A stretch of 64,000 nt of DNA, from positions 2,232,001-2,296,000 of the forward strand of contig NZ_OY762555.1 in NCBI RefSeq assembly GCF_963666015.1, in the 5' to 3' direction. The notes beneath the pieces were generated by a model. It was given only the letters and a program-made list of their open reading frames with translations, had not been told where the DNA came from and searched no databases. Below, in pieces: positions 8,498-16,017 of the stretch. The translations under genes were made by a program, and so were the position numbers. Origin of the DNA: an uncultured Sphaerochaeta sp. Its GTDB lineage: Bacteria; Spirochaetota; Spirochaetia; Sphaerochaetales; Sphaerochaetaceae. The number at the start of each line of letters is the position of its first letter. The first letter of the stretch is position 1.

Positions 8498-9502
8498 ATG
8501 GAATCCCCACAGGGCGGAGGATATAACCAGCAACCACTAGGAGAAAGCGAAGTTTTCCTGGATTTCCAGAGCAAGCTGAGCCGAGCAGCTACCGTCAATC
8601 GTTCTGTCCTCCTGGTAGGGGAGCGTGGCAGCGGCAAGGAGATTGCAGCAAGAAGACTGCACTTTCTCTCTCCCCGATGGCAGCAGAGCTTGGTAACCGT
8701 CAACTGTGCTGCACTTCCTCCTTCCTTGATCGAGACCGAACTTTTCGGTTATGAGCAGGGAGCGTTCACCGGAGCCCAGAAGACCCGCAAGGGGCGATTT
8801 GAAGAGGCTGAGGGAGGTACGCTTTTCTTGGATGAGATCGGGCTCATCCCGCTGGAGGTGCAAGAGAAGATCCTTCGTGTAGTGGAATATGGGACCTATG
8901 AACGGGTCGGTTCTTCTGTCACCCATGAGGTGAATGTGAAGATCATCGGTGCTACCAATGCAGACCTTCCCACGCTCTGCAATGAAGGAAAGTTCAAGGA
9001 AGACCTCCTGGACCGACTCTCTTTTGAAGTGTTGTTTCTTCCTCCGCTTCGCGAACGTGGCGAGGACATCCTGTTGCTTGCCTCATATTTTGCCTCAAAA
9101 ATGGCTCTTGAGTGTGGCAAAAGCGAAATGCCGGTTTTCTCAGAGGAAGTGGAAGCTTCCCTGCAATCCTATCCCTGGCCTGGTAATGTGCGTGAATTGA
9201 AGAATGTGGTTGAGAGGGCTGTCTACCGTAGCGATACTCCAGAAATTGAACACCTCGATTTCAACCCATTTAATAATCCTTTCACCCAAAGCGAGATGGA
9301 GAGAGATGATAGCATTGTCACACAAAAGCAGAAACAATTGGACTTGTCGCAGTTTGGCCAAGCTCGTATCGATCTCGATGTCTCTTACCTTGCAGAGGCC
9401 TTGAAGCAGGCAGGGGGAAACCAGAGGGAGGCAGCCAAGCTCCTGGGACTTACCTATGACCAGCTCAGGGGATTGTACAGGAAATATCAGGATTTACTGT
9501 AG
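8498..9502 (+). CDS. pspF: PspF, sigma-54 dependent activator of the psp regulon
   Basis: This is a 334-residue bacterial enhancer-binding protein without an N-terminal receiver domain. The AAA+ domain has Walker A GERGSGKE (41-48), the sigma-54 contact loop GAFTGA (88-93), Walker [10 protein letters not shown] (106-114) and the arginine-finger region PPLRERGED. The C-terminus is a Fis-type helix-turn-helix ([21 protein letters not shown]). Domain layout and the final LLGLTY motif match E. coli PspF closely. AGAGGA lies 7 nt before the ATG. It is divergent from pspA1 and is expected to be held inactive by PspA. Confidence 0.95.
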   Translation: MESPQGGGYNQQPLGESEVFLDFQSKLSRAATVNRSVLLVGERGSGKEIAARRLHFLSPRWQQSLVTVNCAALPPSLIETELFGYEQGAFTGAQKTRKGRFEEAEGGTLFLDEIGLIPLEVQEKILRVVEYGTYERVGSSVTHEVNVKIIGATNADLPTLCNEGKFKEDLLDRLSFEVLFLPPLRERGEDILLLASYFASKMALECGKSEMPVFSEEVEASLQSYPWPGNVRELKNVVERAVYRSDTPEIEHLDFNPFNNPFTQSEMERDDSIVTQKQKQLDLSQFGQARIDLDVSYLAEALKQAGGNQREAAKLLGLTYDQLRGLYRKYQDLL

Positions 9503-9545
9503 TACATGATTTGATGGTCAGTTCAAGCAATATGAATATGCAAAG

Positions 9546-9593
9546 AGGGCTGCTTCTCCGTCTGATTTTTAGTCAGAATTGTAAAGCAGCCCT
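9546..9593. terminator. compound hairpin between convergent pspF and pspC2
   Basis: AGGGCTGCTT (9546-9555) pairs perfectly with AAGCAGCCCT (9584-9593), enclosing a second small stem TCTGA/TCAGA. It sits midway between two convergent genes and could terminate both, but neither side has a strong T run. Confidence 0.45.
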
Positions 9594-9626
9594 GAGGAAG
9601 AAATGCAATCTATGTCATGAAAAAAA

Positions 9627-9821
9627 CTATCGTGAGGGGAGGATAAGGGCTGTGCCCAGGTAGGCGATTACCATCGGGATGAACCCCACAGAGAAAAGCA
9701 GGATGATTCCAACGATTCTCAATAGGAGTACGGGAAGACCGGACCACGTTGCCAGTCCCTGGAAAACTCCAAGAATCATACCTCTTCGCTCACGGTAGAG
9801 CGTCCTGTGGTAGTAGTCCAT
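9627..9821 (-). CDS. short PspC-domain protein, second copy
   Basis: This 64-residue protein is essentially a bare PspC domain: LYRERRGMILGVFQGLATW followed by two hydrophobic stretches (VLLLRIVGIILLFSVGF and MVIAYLGTALILP). It lacks the C-terminal coiled coil of the PspC at 6913-7266. Its ATG overlaps the stop of the second pspA (TAATG), so it is coupled to that gene and should share its sigma-54 promoter. Confidence 0.85.
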   Translation of the reverse strand: MDYYHRTLYRERRGMILGVFQGLATWSGLPVLLLRIVGIILLFSVGFIPMVIAYLGTALILPSR

Positions 9822-10501
9822 TACTTCTGCTCCTTCTCTTTCTTCTTGCTCATCGATGCCTTCAGCTGTTCCATCTCTGCATCAATCTCTTGTTCGCTTT
9901 CCATTCTGCTGAACTCATCTGCAGCACTGGTGGTACCATGGTAGCCGGCCATTTCTGCGTCTGCTTCCATGCGCTCAATCTTGCTCTCCAGTTCACTGAA
10001 CTTGCGAGCCAAGTCAGTACTGTCACTGCTCTTCAGGGTTTCAGCAACCTGCTTCTTTTCTTTTGCGCTTCTTGCTCTCTGGACGAGGATCTGTTGCTTA
10101 TCTTTCACTTCCTTGAGCTTGTCTGCAATCTGGGTGAGTTGGCTGCTCTGACTGGCAAGAATGGTCTGCAGGTTTGTTTCAAGCTCTTCGATACGCTTGA
10201 TCCGTGCTTTTGCATTATTCTTTTCAATCAAGGCTTCACGGGCGAGATCTTCCCTGCCATTGGTGATAGCCAGTTTGGCGCGGTCATCCCAACGGAGAAG
10301 AGACTTCTCCAGTTCAGCTTTCTCACGCTCCAGACTTACCTGTTCAGCTTTTCTTGCTGCCATTGAAGAACGAGCCTTGCTCTGGGTTTCCTCAAGTTCT
10401 GTGATCATCAGGTTGATCATCTTTGCCGGATCTTCGAGTTTATCCAAAGCACTGTTTACGTGGGAATTGAAGATATCGGCGACTCTCTTGAACATCTGCA
10501 T
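9821..10501 (-). CDS. PspA/IM30 family protein, second copy
   Basis: This second PspA family member is about 226 residues, opening MQMFKRVADIFNSHVNSALD and KLEDPAKMINLMITELEE, then a coiled coil and an acidic tail ending in a lysine/glutamate-rich stretch (SKKKEKEQK). It differs clearly from the first copy, so this is an old duplication or separate acquisition. AAGGAG lies 6 nt before the ATG at 10501; ATGs at 10504 and 10495 are alternatives. It pairs with a short PspC gene and has its own sigma-54 promoter and PspF-type operator. Confidence 0.92.
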   Translation of the reverse strand: MQMFKRVADIFNSHVNSALDKLEDPAKMINLMITELEETQSKARSSMAARKAEQVSLEREKAELEKSLLRWDDRAKLAITNGREDLAREALIEKNNAKARIKRIEELETNLQTILASQSSQLTQIADKLKEVKDKQQILVQRARSAKEKKQVAETLKSSDSTDLARKFSELESKIERMEADAEMAGYHGTTSAADEFSRMESEQEIDAEMEQLKASMSKKKEKEQK

Positions 10502-10560
10502 CATTGTCTCCTTTCGCCACTAGGTGGCTGTTGTTTGCGTTTGTTTGTACGTAGACTACC

Positions 10561-10578
10561 ATGCATAAGGCGTGCCAA
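10561..10578 (-). promoter_or_regulatory. sigma-54 promoter of the second pspA operon
   Basis: The minus strand reads TTGGCACGCCTTATGCAT. The -24 element TTGGCACG is identical to that of pspA1, and the -12 element is ATGCA at the correct spacing. Predicted transcription starts about 45-50 nt before the gene. Confidence 0.75.
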
Positions 10579-10640
10579 CTTTGATAATATGGGAATTATC
10601 CATAGAAAATCATCGCATATTCGGTGTGTTGCTACTATGT

Positions 10641-10679
10641 TTGGTAAATTATACCAACTTCTATGGCCAATACTACCAT
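10641..10679. promoter_or_regulatory. candidate PspF enhancer sites of the second pspA operon
   Basis: TTGGTA-AATTA-TACCAA (10641-10657) is a perfect 6+6 inverted repeat, the best copy in the window. A weaker copy ATGGCC-AATAC-TACCAT follows at 10663-10679, 22 bp away. The pair lies about 80-100 bp upstream of the -24/-12 promoter on the minus strand. Confidence 0.7.
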
Positions 10680-10689
10680 CCCCATTGGC

Positions 10690-10718
10690 TTGTAAGGGGT
10701 ACAAAGAGCGTGTAGACT
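10690..10718 (+). promoter_or_regulatory. rsmI promoter, predicted leaderless start
   Basis: TTGTAA (10690-10695), 17 bp, TAGACT (10713-10718). The ATG follows 6 nt after the -10 box, so the expected transcription start is at or next to the A of the ATG. No Shine-Dalgarno sequence is present. Confidence 0.55.
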
Positions 10719-10724
10719 GCATCC

Positions 10725-11432
10725 ATGAGTACCTTGTATATGGTGGCGACACCCATTGGAAACCTAGATGATATTACCTATAGGGCAGTTGAGACGCTTA
10801 AAGGCGTTGAGGTAATCGCCTGTGAGGACACACGGCATACACAACAACTGTTGACCCATTGGGGGATCAGCAAGCGCCTGATCGCCTGTCATGCACACAA
10901 TGAGACCAACTCTGCAAAAGGCATCGTAGGCTTGTTGGCGGAAGGCAAGGATGTTGCCTTTGTCAGTGATGCGGGCACCCCGGGTATCAGTGACCCGGGG
11001 GCGCGAGTGGTCAGTGCTGTTCGCCAGGCTGGATTCCCTGTTGTCCCTATTCCTGGTGTCTCTGCACAATCGGCTCTTGTCAGTGTGGCCGGGTATGTAG
11101 GCAAAACCTTCACCTTTGAAGGATTTCTCAGCCCAAAGAAGGGACGAAGAAAGAAACGTCTGGAGGAGTTGCTCAGCCGTGATGAGGCATTCATCATCTA
11201 TGAGTCGCCCTTCAGAATTCTCAAGACACTTGCCGAACTATCTGAGCTGGATGGCGCGCGTCAGATTGTATTGGGAAGGGAAATGACCAAGAAATTTGAG
11301 GAGTTCCTGCAGGGAACTGCCTCCCAGGTGATGGAAGTGCTTGCAGCAAAACCTTCGATCAAGGGAGAGTTTGCCTTGTTGGTTGCGCCCTCCCAGGCAC
11401 AGGAACGTGATGATCACACTGAAGAAGCTTAG
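10725..11432 (+). CDS. rsmI: 16S rRNA (cytidine-1402-2'-O)-methyltransferase
   Basis: RsmI methylates the ribose of C1402 in the ribosomal decoding centre using SAM. The 235-residue protein starts at the conserved STLYMVATPIGNLDDIT and carries the tetrapyrrole-methylase-type signatures SDAGTPGISDPG near 84 and IPGVSAQSALVSVAG near 108, plus FEGFLSPKKGRR. There is no ribosome-binding site before the ATG; the promoter geometry suggests a leaderless message. A SpoU-type methyltransferase gene overlaps its 3' end. Confidence 0.95.
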   Translation: MSTLYMVATPIGNLDDITYRAVETLKGVEVIACEDTRHTQQLLTHWGISKRLIACHAHNETNSAKGIVGLLAEGKDVAFVSDAGTPGISDPGARVVSAVRQAGFPVVPIPGVSAQSALVSVAGYVGKTFTFEGFLSPKKGRRKKRLEELLSRDEAFIIYESPFRILKTLAELSELDGARQIVLGREMTKKFEEFLQGTASQVMEVLAAKPSIKGEFALLVAPSQAQERDDHTEEA

Positions 11433-12201
11433 AAGCCTGAAAAGTCGGACTTGTGTAAGAAAATGCGCAAGCCTCTTTCATCAGTTGTCCCAGGAGATGG
11501 ACACCTCGTATCTGTATGGACTGCTCACGCTCTCTGAAGAGCAGCAGTTTGCTGAGGTGTTGGATGAAAAACAAAGGGAACAGTTGCGTTCGCTGATAAG
11601 AAGAGTCCCCTTGGTCCAAGGAAGAGATTTGGCAATCCTTCTCGAGGATATCCACTATTTTCTCCTTGATGTCTTGGGAAGTGACCCCTCTGATTGGGAC
11701 CTCACCGATGATCAGGGTGCGCTTGATGCGTCAGCTCGCCTCATCCTTCCCCATATCCTGGTGCTCGATCGCCTTCGTTCTCCTTATAATATAGGATCAA
11801 TATTCCGTAGTGCAGACTCCTTTGGAGTGCAGAAAATCTATTTGATCGAAGGGTGTGCGAGGCTCGACCACCCGCGTACCAAAAAAACCAGCAGGGGATG
11901 TATCGGTACAGTGGACCATGAGGTTCTACCTGAGGAAGTAGTGCTGCAGCGTATACAATCACTCCCCCTCTTTGCTTTGGAGACAGGTGGTAGGGAACTC
12001 TCCCGCTTTCCCTTTCCTAAGGAAGGGGTAGGGATTATCGGTGGGGAGGAGTTGGGTGTCAGTCCCTCCTTGCTGAATGCAAGTGAAACCTCCCTTGGTC
12101 GGTTGACCATCCCGATGGGAGGGACCAAGGGTTCCTTGAATGTGGCGGTAGCCACAGGGATTATGCTCTGCAGTTGGTATATGAGCGCTGGTAATCTGTA
12201 A
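11410..12201 (+). CDS. SpoU/TrmH family RNA 2'-O-methyltransferase
   Basis: The 263-residue SPOUT enzyme has a catalytic domain from about residue 115 with the three usual motifs: NIGSIFRSADSFGV, IIGGEELGVS and IPMGGTKGSLNVAVATGI. The N-terminal 110 residues are helical and may bind substrate. The target (tRNA or rRNA position) cannot be told from sequence. The ATG at 11410 overlaps rsmI by 23 nt and has AGGA upstream; an earlier in-frame codon at 11341 lies well inside rsmI and is unlikely. Confidence 0.88.
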   Translation: MITLKKLRSLKSRTCVRKCASLFHQLSQEMDTSYLYGLLTLSEEQQFAEVLDEKQREQLRSLIRRVPLVQGRDLAILLEDIHYFLLDVLGSDPSDWDLTDDQGALDASARLILPHILVLDRLRSPYNIGSIFRSADSFGVQKIYLIEGCARLDHPRTKKTSRGCIGTVDHEVLPEEVVLQRIQSLPLFALETGGRELSRFPFPKEGVGIIGGEELGVSPSLLNASETSLGRLTIPMGGTKGSLNVAVATGIMLCSWYMSAGNL

Positions 12202-12344
12202 CATTGAAATCTTTACTTTCTTGGGCCTATCGAACTGATGGACTTCGTTCGTGTCAGCTCAGATATCTCGATATCTTCGCTTCCTTGGCCTTGTTCTCTG
12301 TCCGATCCGCTCCAAGCTCAGTTACAAGTTTATGCTGTTACAGA
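12195..12344. repeat. 150-bp segment bounded by 9-bp inverted repeats
   Basis: TCTGTAACA (12195-12203) and TGTTACAGA (12336-12344) are exact inverted copies enclosing the gap between two convergent genes. The left copy overlaps the trmH-like stop. Inside is a 16-bp near-palindrome AGATATCTCGATATCT and a direct repeat AGCTCAG, but no gene, tRNA or clear terminator. It could be a small non-autonomous mobile element or chance. Confidence 0.35.
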
Positions 12345-12347
12345 TCA

Positions 12348-14384
12348 CTAGCCCCGGTTTGACGTAACTGCTACATACATTCGTTTCAGCTTGTCTTCAA
12401 TATCGAAGTTGAAATTCCCTGCACTCCAGTTGCCTTTTGCATTACGAACGCCGACACTTCTTCCGGTGAGTATCTGCATTGCTTCATCTATGGTGCTGAC
12501 CGGATAAATAAAGAATTGCTTCTCCTTGATGGCGTTCAGTACCTCATAGGGAAGAATGAGATTACGGACATTCTGTTTTGGAATGATGACTCCCTGTTTT
12601 CCGGTGAGTCCTGTTGCCAAACAGGTACGGAAGAATCCCTCAATCTTTTCGTTGATGCCCCCAACGGGTTGGATCAAGCCCATTTGATTGACCGATCCTG
12701 TCACTGCGATGTCTTGGCGGACAGGTAGTTCCCCGATTGCAGAGAGCAGTGCTAGCAGTTCACTGGAGGAGGCACTGTCTCCATCTACCTCCGCATAGGA
12801 TTGTTCAAAGGCAATACCGGCGTAGATGGAGAGTGGGAAGGTGCGGGCATAATGTTTACGTAGGTATCCTTCCAGGATAAGGAGGCCCTTGTCATGAATT
12901 TCCCCACTGAGTCCGGCTTCATGTTCAATATTTACAATACCTTCATTTCCTGGACTGGCCGTGCAGGATATAACCGTAGGGGTTCCAAAGGAAACACTGC
13001 CACGGTCCATGACCGCCAAGCCATTGACTACCCCGACTTTTGTGCCGGATAGGCTGATGATCATATCACCACTGAGAATCTCTTCATTGATCTTACTCTC
13101 ACTGATGCCATTGATGTATCCCCGCTCCTCATTCACACGGAGAATGAGCTCTCCGTCGATGGATGCCTGGCTATGGTGCTTCGCCCACCAGTGAGCTTCC
13201 TCAATGACATCATACAGTGATGAGAAATGCGTCGTCAGATGGGTACGGGACTCTACATACCAACAGGAGTACCGAAGTAACTGGCTAAAGGCGCTATCCT
13301 CAAGAGGGAGCATATGATGGTTCTTTGCATAGGCATCCAAAGCCCAGATGCTTTGGGCAATTGCCTTCTTTGAGAGTTCCATCGAATAATCAAACTGTGC
13401 GCAGATCTTGAAGAGCGTCAGGAATCGCTCGTCCTCATCACAGAGCATGTCATAGACCTCTTCGCTACCGATGAGAATGACCTTGATCGGAAGGGGAACC
13501 ACCTGGGGCCTGATCATCTTGCTTTTCAGTTCTCCCTTGGTGACAAGCCCTGCTTCATAAGCCAAGGTGTTTGCATCGAGATACCGTTTGAGTGCTTCCC
13601 ACAGGCCACTCTCGCCAAGGAGTTTTTCAGCCTCTATGACGATGAAGCCACCTGCTGCCTCAAGAAGAGATCCTGCATGCAGACTGAGATGGGGTATTTT
13701 CTCATCTGAGTCAACCGAACCAAAAAGGTTGTCGAAGGTAGGATAGGACTCAATAATCAGGGGCCGTTGTCTCGTCTGTGCGTGATTGACCAGCAGGTTG
13801 GCTTGGTACTTCCGTGCTATCGGGTCACTCTTGAGCATCTCTGCATCAAGATGCTGGATATGGATAGCTTCTCGGGCAAGATCTGCCTTGAGATGGGCGA
13901 AGTATGAGGAGAGTTGCCGATTTTCAGGGAACTGTTGTTCCATTTTGTCCACAAGGCGCTCTGCTTTCTCGAGAAAGTGATCGCTGTCTTGGGTAAGGCT
14001 GAGCAGTTCCTGATTGAAAGCACTGCATGCATCACAAAAGCGTTCCCCTTCCCCTGGGCGGAATGTGAGGGCGGAGGGGCTGTCCGGCTGTTTGAAATTA
14101 CACACATAAACAATGTCCCTAATAGCATCAATATTGTTTCTCTGGTGCTCGGCACAGTAACGTACCGCCTCATGTCTTCCGCTCGTGGCTTCTCCGCTTA
14201 CAAAAATGTTGTATCCGCATTTCTGCAGACTGAGCCCAATCTCCAGACTACGAAGAGCCCTTGGCTGGCCAACGATATGTTCGTCGCTGCCCAAAGCTCG
14301 GCATTCACTGATGAGCAAGGGATCAAAATCGAAGGAAGCTTCTTCATAGGTGAGCGGATGAACCCGCTTTTTATTATCGGTCAT
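12348..14384 (-). CDS. Lon-like protease with AAA_32-type N-terminal region
   Basis: The 678-residue protein belongs to the Lon-related group with an AAA-like N-terminal half and a C-terminal Lon protease domain. The proteolytic Ser-Lys dyad is visible: VDGDSASSSELLALLSA (Ser) and QPVGGINEKIEGFF (Lys). The P-loop position reads GEATSGRH rather than GxxGxGK[ST], so nucleotide binding may be weak or atypical. The ATG at 14384 is preferred over 14450 because a near-consensus promoter would start transcription exactly there; no ribosome site is present. Substrates are unknown. Confidence 0.85.
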   Translation of the reverse strand: MTDNKKRVHPLTYEEASFDFDPLLISECRALGSDEHIVGQPRALRSLEIGLSLQKCGYNIFVSGEATSGRHEAVRYCAEHQRNNIDAIRDIVYVCNFKQPDSPSALTFRPGEGERFCDACSAFNQELLSLTQDSDHFLEKAERLVDKMEQQFPENRQLSSYFAHLKADLAREAIHIQHLDAEMLKSDPIARKYQANLLVNHAQTRQRPLIIESYPTFDNLFGSVDSDEKIPHLSLHAGSLLEAAGGFIVIEAEKLLGESGLWEALKRYLDANTLAYEAGLVTKGELKSKMIRPQVVPLPIKVILIGSEEVYDMLCDEDERFLTLFKICAQFDYSMELSKKAIAQSIWALDAYAKNHHMLPLEDSAFSQLLRYSCWYVESRTHLTTHFSSLYDVIEEAHWWAKHHSQASIDGELILRVNEERGYINGISESKINEEILSGDMIISLSGTKVGVVNGLAVMDRGSVSFGTPTVISCTASPGNEGIVNIEHEAGLSGEIHDKGLLILEGYLRKHYARTFPLSIYAGIAFEQSYAEVDGDSASSSELLALLSAIGELPVRQDIAVTGSVNQMGLIQPVGGINEKIEGFFRTCLATGLTGKQGVIIPKQNVRNLILPYEVLNAIKEKQFFIYPVSTIDEAMQILTGRSVGVRNAKGNWSAGNFNFDIEDKLKRMYVAVTSNRG

Positions 14385-14390
14385 GAAGGA

Positions 14391-14430
14391 ACTATAGGTG
14401 GTGGAACAAAAGGTGTCAACTCTATATACT
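14391..14430. promoter_or_regulatory. overlapping divergent promoters of lon-like and nif3-like genes
   Basis: On the minus strand TTGACA (14414-14419), 17 bp, TATAGT (14391-14396) leaves 6 nt before the lon-like ATG. On the plus strand a TATACT -10 (14425-14430) leaves 6 nt before the nif3-like ATG, with only a poor -35 (TGGAAC at 14402-14407). Both transcripts should begin at or next to the ATG, and the two promoters overlap, so they probably compete. Confidence 0.65.
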
Positions 14431-14436
14431 AGGCTC

Positions 14437-15189
14437 ATGAAACGAAGCAAACTTGTTACCTATCTTGATACATATCTGGTACTTGGGTCTTTTGAGATTT
14501 TGGATCGATCCCTCAACGGTTTGGTTGTAGGAGGAGTGGAGAAAGAGGTACGTAAGGTGGCCTTCGCCGTTGATGCCTGCCAAGCTACCTTTGAGAAAGC
14601 CATAGCAGAGGGTGCTGATCTGCTTATCGTTCACCATGGGCTCTACTGGGGAACCCCGCTACCAATTACCGGGACACACCATACGCGCATCAGCACGTTG
14701 CTGGAAGGTAATCTGGACCTGTATGTGGCTCATCTTCCCCTCGATGCACACCCGGAAGTGGGAAACAATGTTGTCATGGCTGGAAGGCTGGGGTTGCAGG
14801 ATATTGAGCCCTTTGCCCCTTATAAAGGTACCATGTTGGGGTATAAGGGTGTACTCAAGGAAGGGAGAGACACCAAGTGGATTGCTGAACAGCTTGGTTT
14901 TGAGAATCCAGTGGTGCTTCCATTCGGCAAGGACCCCATCACAACGGTGGGTATTGTCAGTGGAGGGGCGAGCAGTGATGTCTATGCAGCTCTCTCTGAT
15001 GGACTGGACTGTTTTATCACCGGGGAAGTGGAACATCAAATCTACCATGATGCACAGGAATCTGGTATCACGGTCATTGGTGGAGGACATTACCAAACGG
15101 AAATTTTCGGGGTGCAGGCGCTCTTAGAACATCTAAGGGATACGTTCGACCTTGAGGTTTGTTTTATTGCCAACCCCACTGGCTTATAG
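14437..15189 (+). CDS. NIF3-like dinuclear metal-centre protein
   Basis: The 250-residue protein matches the NIF3 (DUF34) family, which forms a toroidal hexamer with two metal ions per subunit; its cellular role is unsettled despite the old label GTP cyclohydrolase I type 2. Metal ligands appear in LLIVHHGLYWG near 78, HLPLDAHPEVGNN near 105 and GEVEHQIYHDAQ plus GGGHYQTE near the C-terminus. The start at 14437 avoids an ORF extension into the divergent promoter. No ribosome site is seen; the message is probably leaderless. The lspA promoter lies within its 3' end. Confidence 0.88.
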   Translation: MKRSKLVTYLDTYLVLGSFEILDRSLNGLVVGGVEKEVRKVAFAVDACQATFEKAIAEGADLLIVHHGLYWGTPLPITGTHHTRISTLLEGNLDLYVAHLPLDAHPEVGNNVVMAGRLGLQDIEPFAPYKGTMLGYKGVLKEGRDTKWIAEQLGFENPVVLPFGKDPITTVGIVSGGASSDVYAALSDGLDCFITGEVEHQIYHDAQESGITVIGGGHYQTEIFGVQALLEHLRDTFDLEVCFIANPTGL

Positions 15190-15195
15190 TATAGT
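15167..15195 (+). promoter_or_regulatory. lspA promoter inside nif3-like 3' end, predicted leaderless
   Basis: TTGCCA (15167-15172), 17 bp, TATAGT (15190-15195), then 7 nt to the lspA ATG at 15203. There is no Shine-Dalgarno sequence. An identical TATAGT also begins at 15185. Confidence 0.6.
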
Positions 15196-15202
15196 CAACA
15201 CC

Positions 15203-15733
15203 ATGGCACAGAAATACACCAGCAGATTCATCCCGCTCATCCTCACCCTCCTTATTATTGTTTCTGACCAACTCAGCAAGGCATGGGTGGTTGCCACCAT
15301 CCCAGAGAACACAATAGGGTTTCGCTATCTTGGTGATTTCCTTGCGATTGTACATGTGCGCAATACTGCTATTGCGTTCAGTATGGGTGATGGTCTCCCG
15401 GTCGTTGTAAAGTTGCTGTTCTTCATCATCGTGCCAGTGATTTTGGTTATTGCGGTATGTGTAGTATACTTTTCACGAAAGATTCATCTTTCCGTTTTTC
15501 AGAGGTGGGTGCTTGCGCTCTTCCTTGGTGGTGGAACGGGGAATTTGATCGACCGAATTTTTAGGGGTTTTCGGGTAGTGGATTTCATCAGCGTAAAGGT
15601 CTATGGATTCCTTGGGTTTGAGCGATGGCCAACCTGGAACATTGCTGACGCTTCACTGGTTGTCAGTGGAATCCTCCTTGCTGCTAGTCTGCTCCTCGAA
15701 AACTCTGAAACGAAGGAAGATAACAATGTCTAA
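15203..15733 (+). CDS. lspA: lipoprotein signal peptidase (signal peptidase II)
   Basis: LspA cleaves the signal peptide of diacylglyceryl-modified prolipoproteins in the inner membrane. The 176-residue protein has four membrane segments and the family motifs SDQLSKAW, VRNTAIAFSMG, GGGTGNLIDRIFRGFRVVDFI (first catalytic Asp in the NLIDR part) and NIADASLVVSG (second catalytic Asp). The start at 15203 gives the normal short N-terminus. A two-helix membrane protein gene overlaps its end by 8 nt. Confidence 0.96.
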   Translation: MAQKYTSRFIPLILTLLIIVSDQLSKAWVVATIPENTIGFRYLGDFLAIVHVRNTAIAFSMGDGLPVVVKLLFFIIVPVILVIAVCVVYFSRKIHLSVFQRWVLALFLGGGTGNLIDRIFRGFRVVDFISVKVYGFLGFERWPTWNIADASLVVSGILLAASLLLENSETKEDNNV

Positions 15734-16013
15734 GAAAATGAACACCGTTTGGTTTATGTTGGCGGCAACCGTACTGAACATTGTACTGATGATGGTTCTT
15801 TTTATCATCTGTTTTGTACTCATCACCCGTTTCGTCGACCCGAACAGTTCCCTGATTCCCCTCTGGTTGGGTCTTACCTTCCTGGTAAGTATCGGAGGGA
15901 GTTTCTGGGTGTACTCACGAATCATCAAGTGGATGAACAACAAGTTCAATCTGGAGGATAACCTCAGCCCACTTTTCAATAGAAAGAGAAAGCCAAAGCG
16001 CAGAGAGGACTGA
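15726..16013 (+). CDS. small two-helix membrane protein
   Basis: This 95-residue protein has two hydrophobic segments (FMLAATVLNIVLMMVLFIICFVL region and LIPLWLGLTFLVSIGGSFWVY region) and a basic C-terminal tail (NRKRKPKRRED). I do not recognise the family. GGAAG precedes the ATG by 6 nt and the gene overlaps lspA, so it is co-transcribed with it. Confidence 0.75.
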   Translation: MSKKMNTVWFMLAATVLNIVLMMVLFIICFVLITRFVDPNSSLIPLWLGLTFLVSIGGSFWVYSRIIKWMNNKFNLEDNLSPLFNRKRKPKRRED

Positions 16014-16017
16014 GACC

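Noticed and set aside
12202..12347. tRNA or small RNA gene in the gap between the SpoU-type and Lon-like genes
   Set aside because: No T-loop sequence, acceptor stem or promoter-terminator pair could be found.
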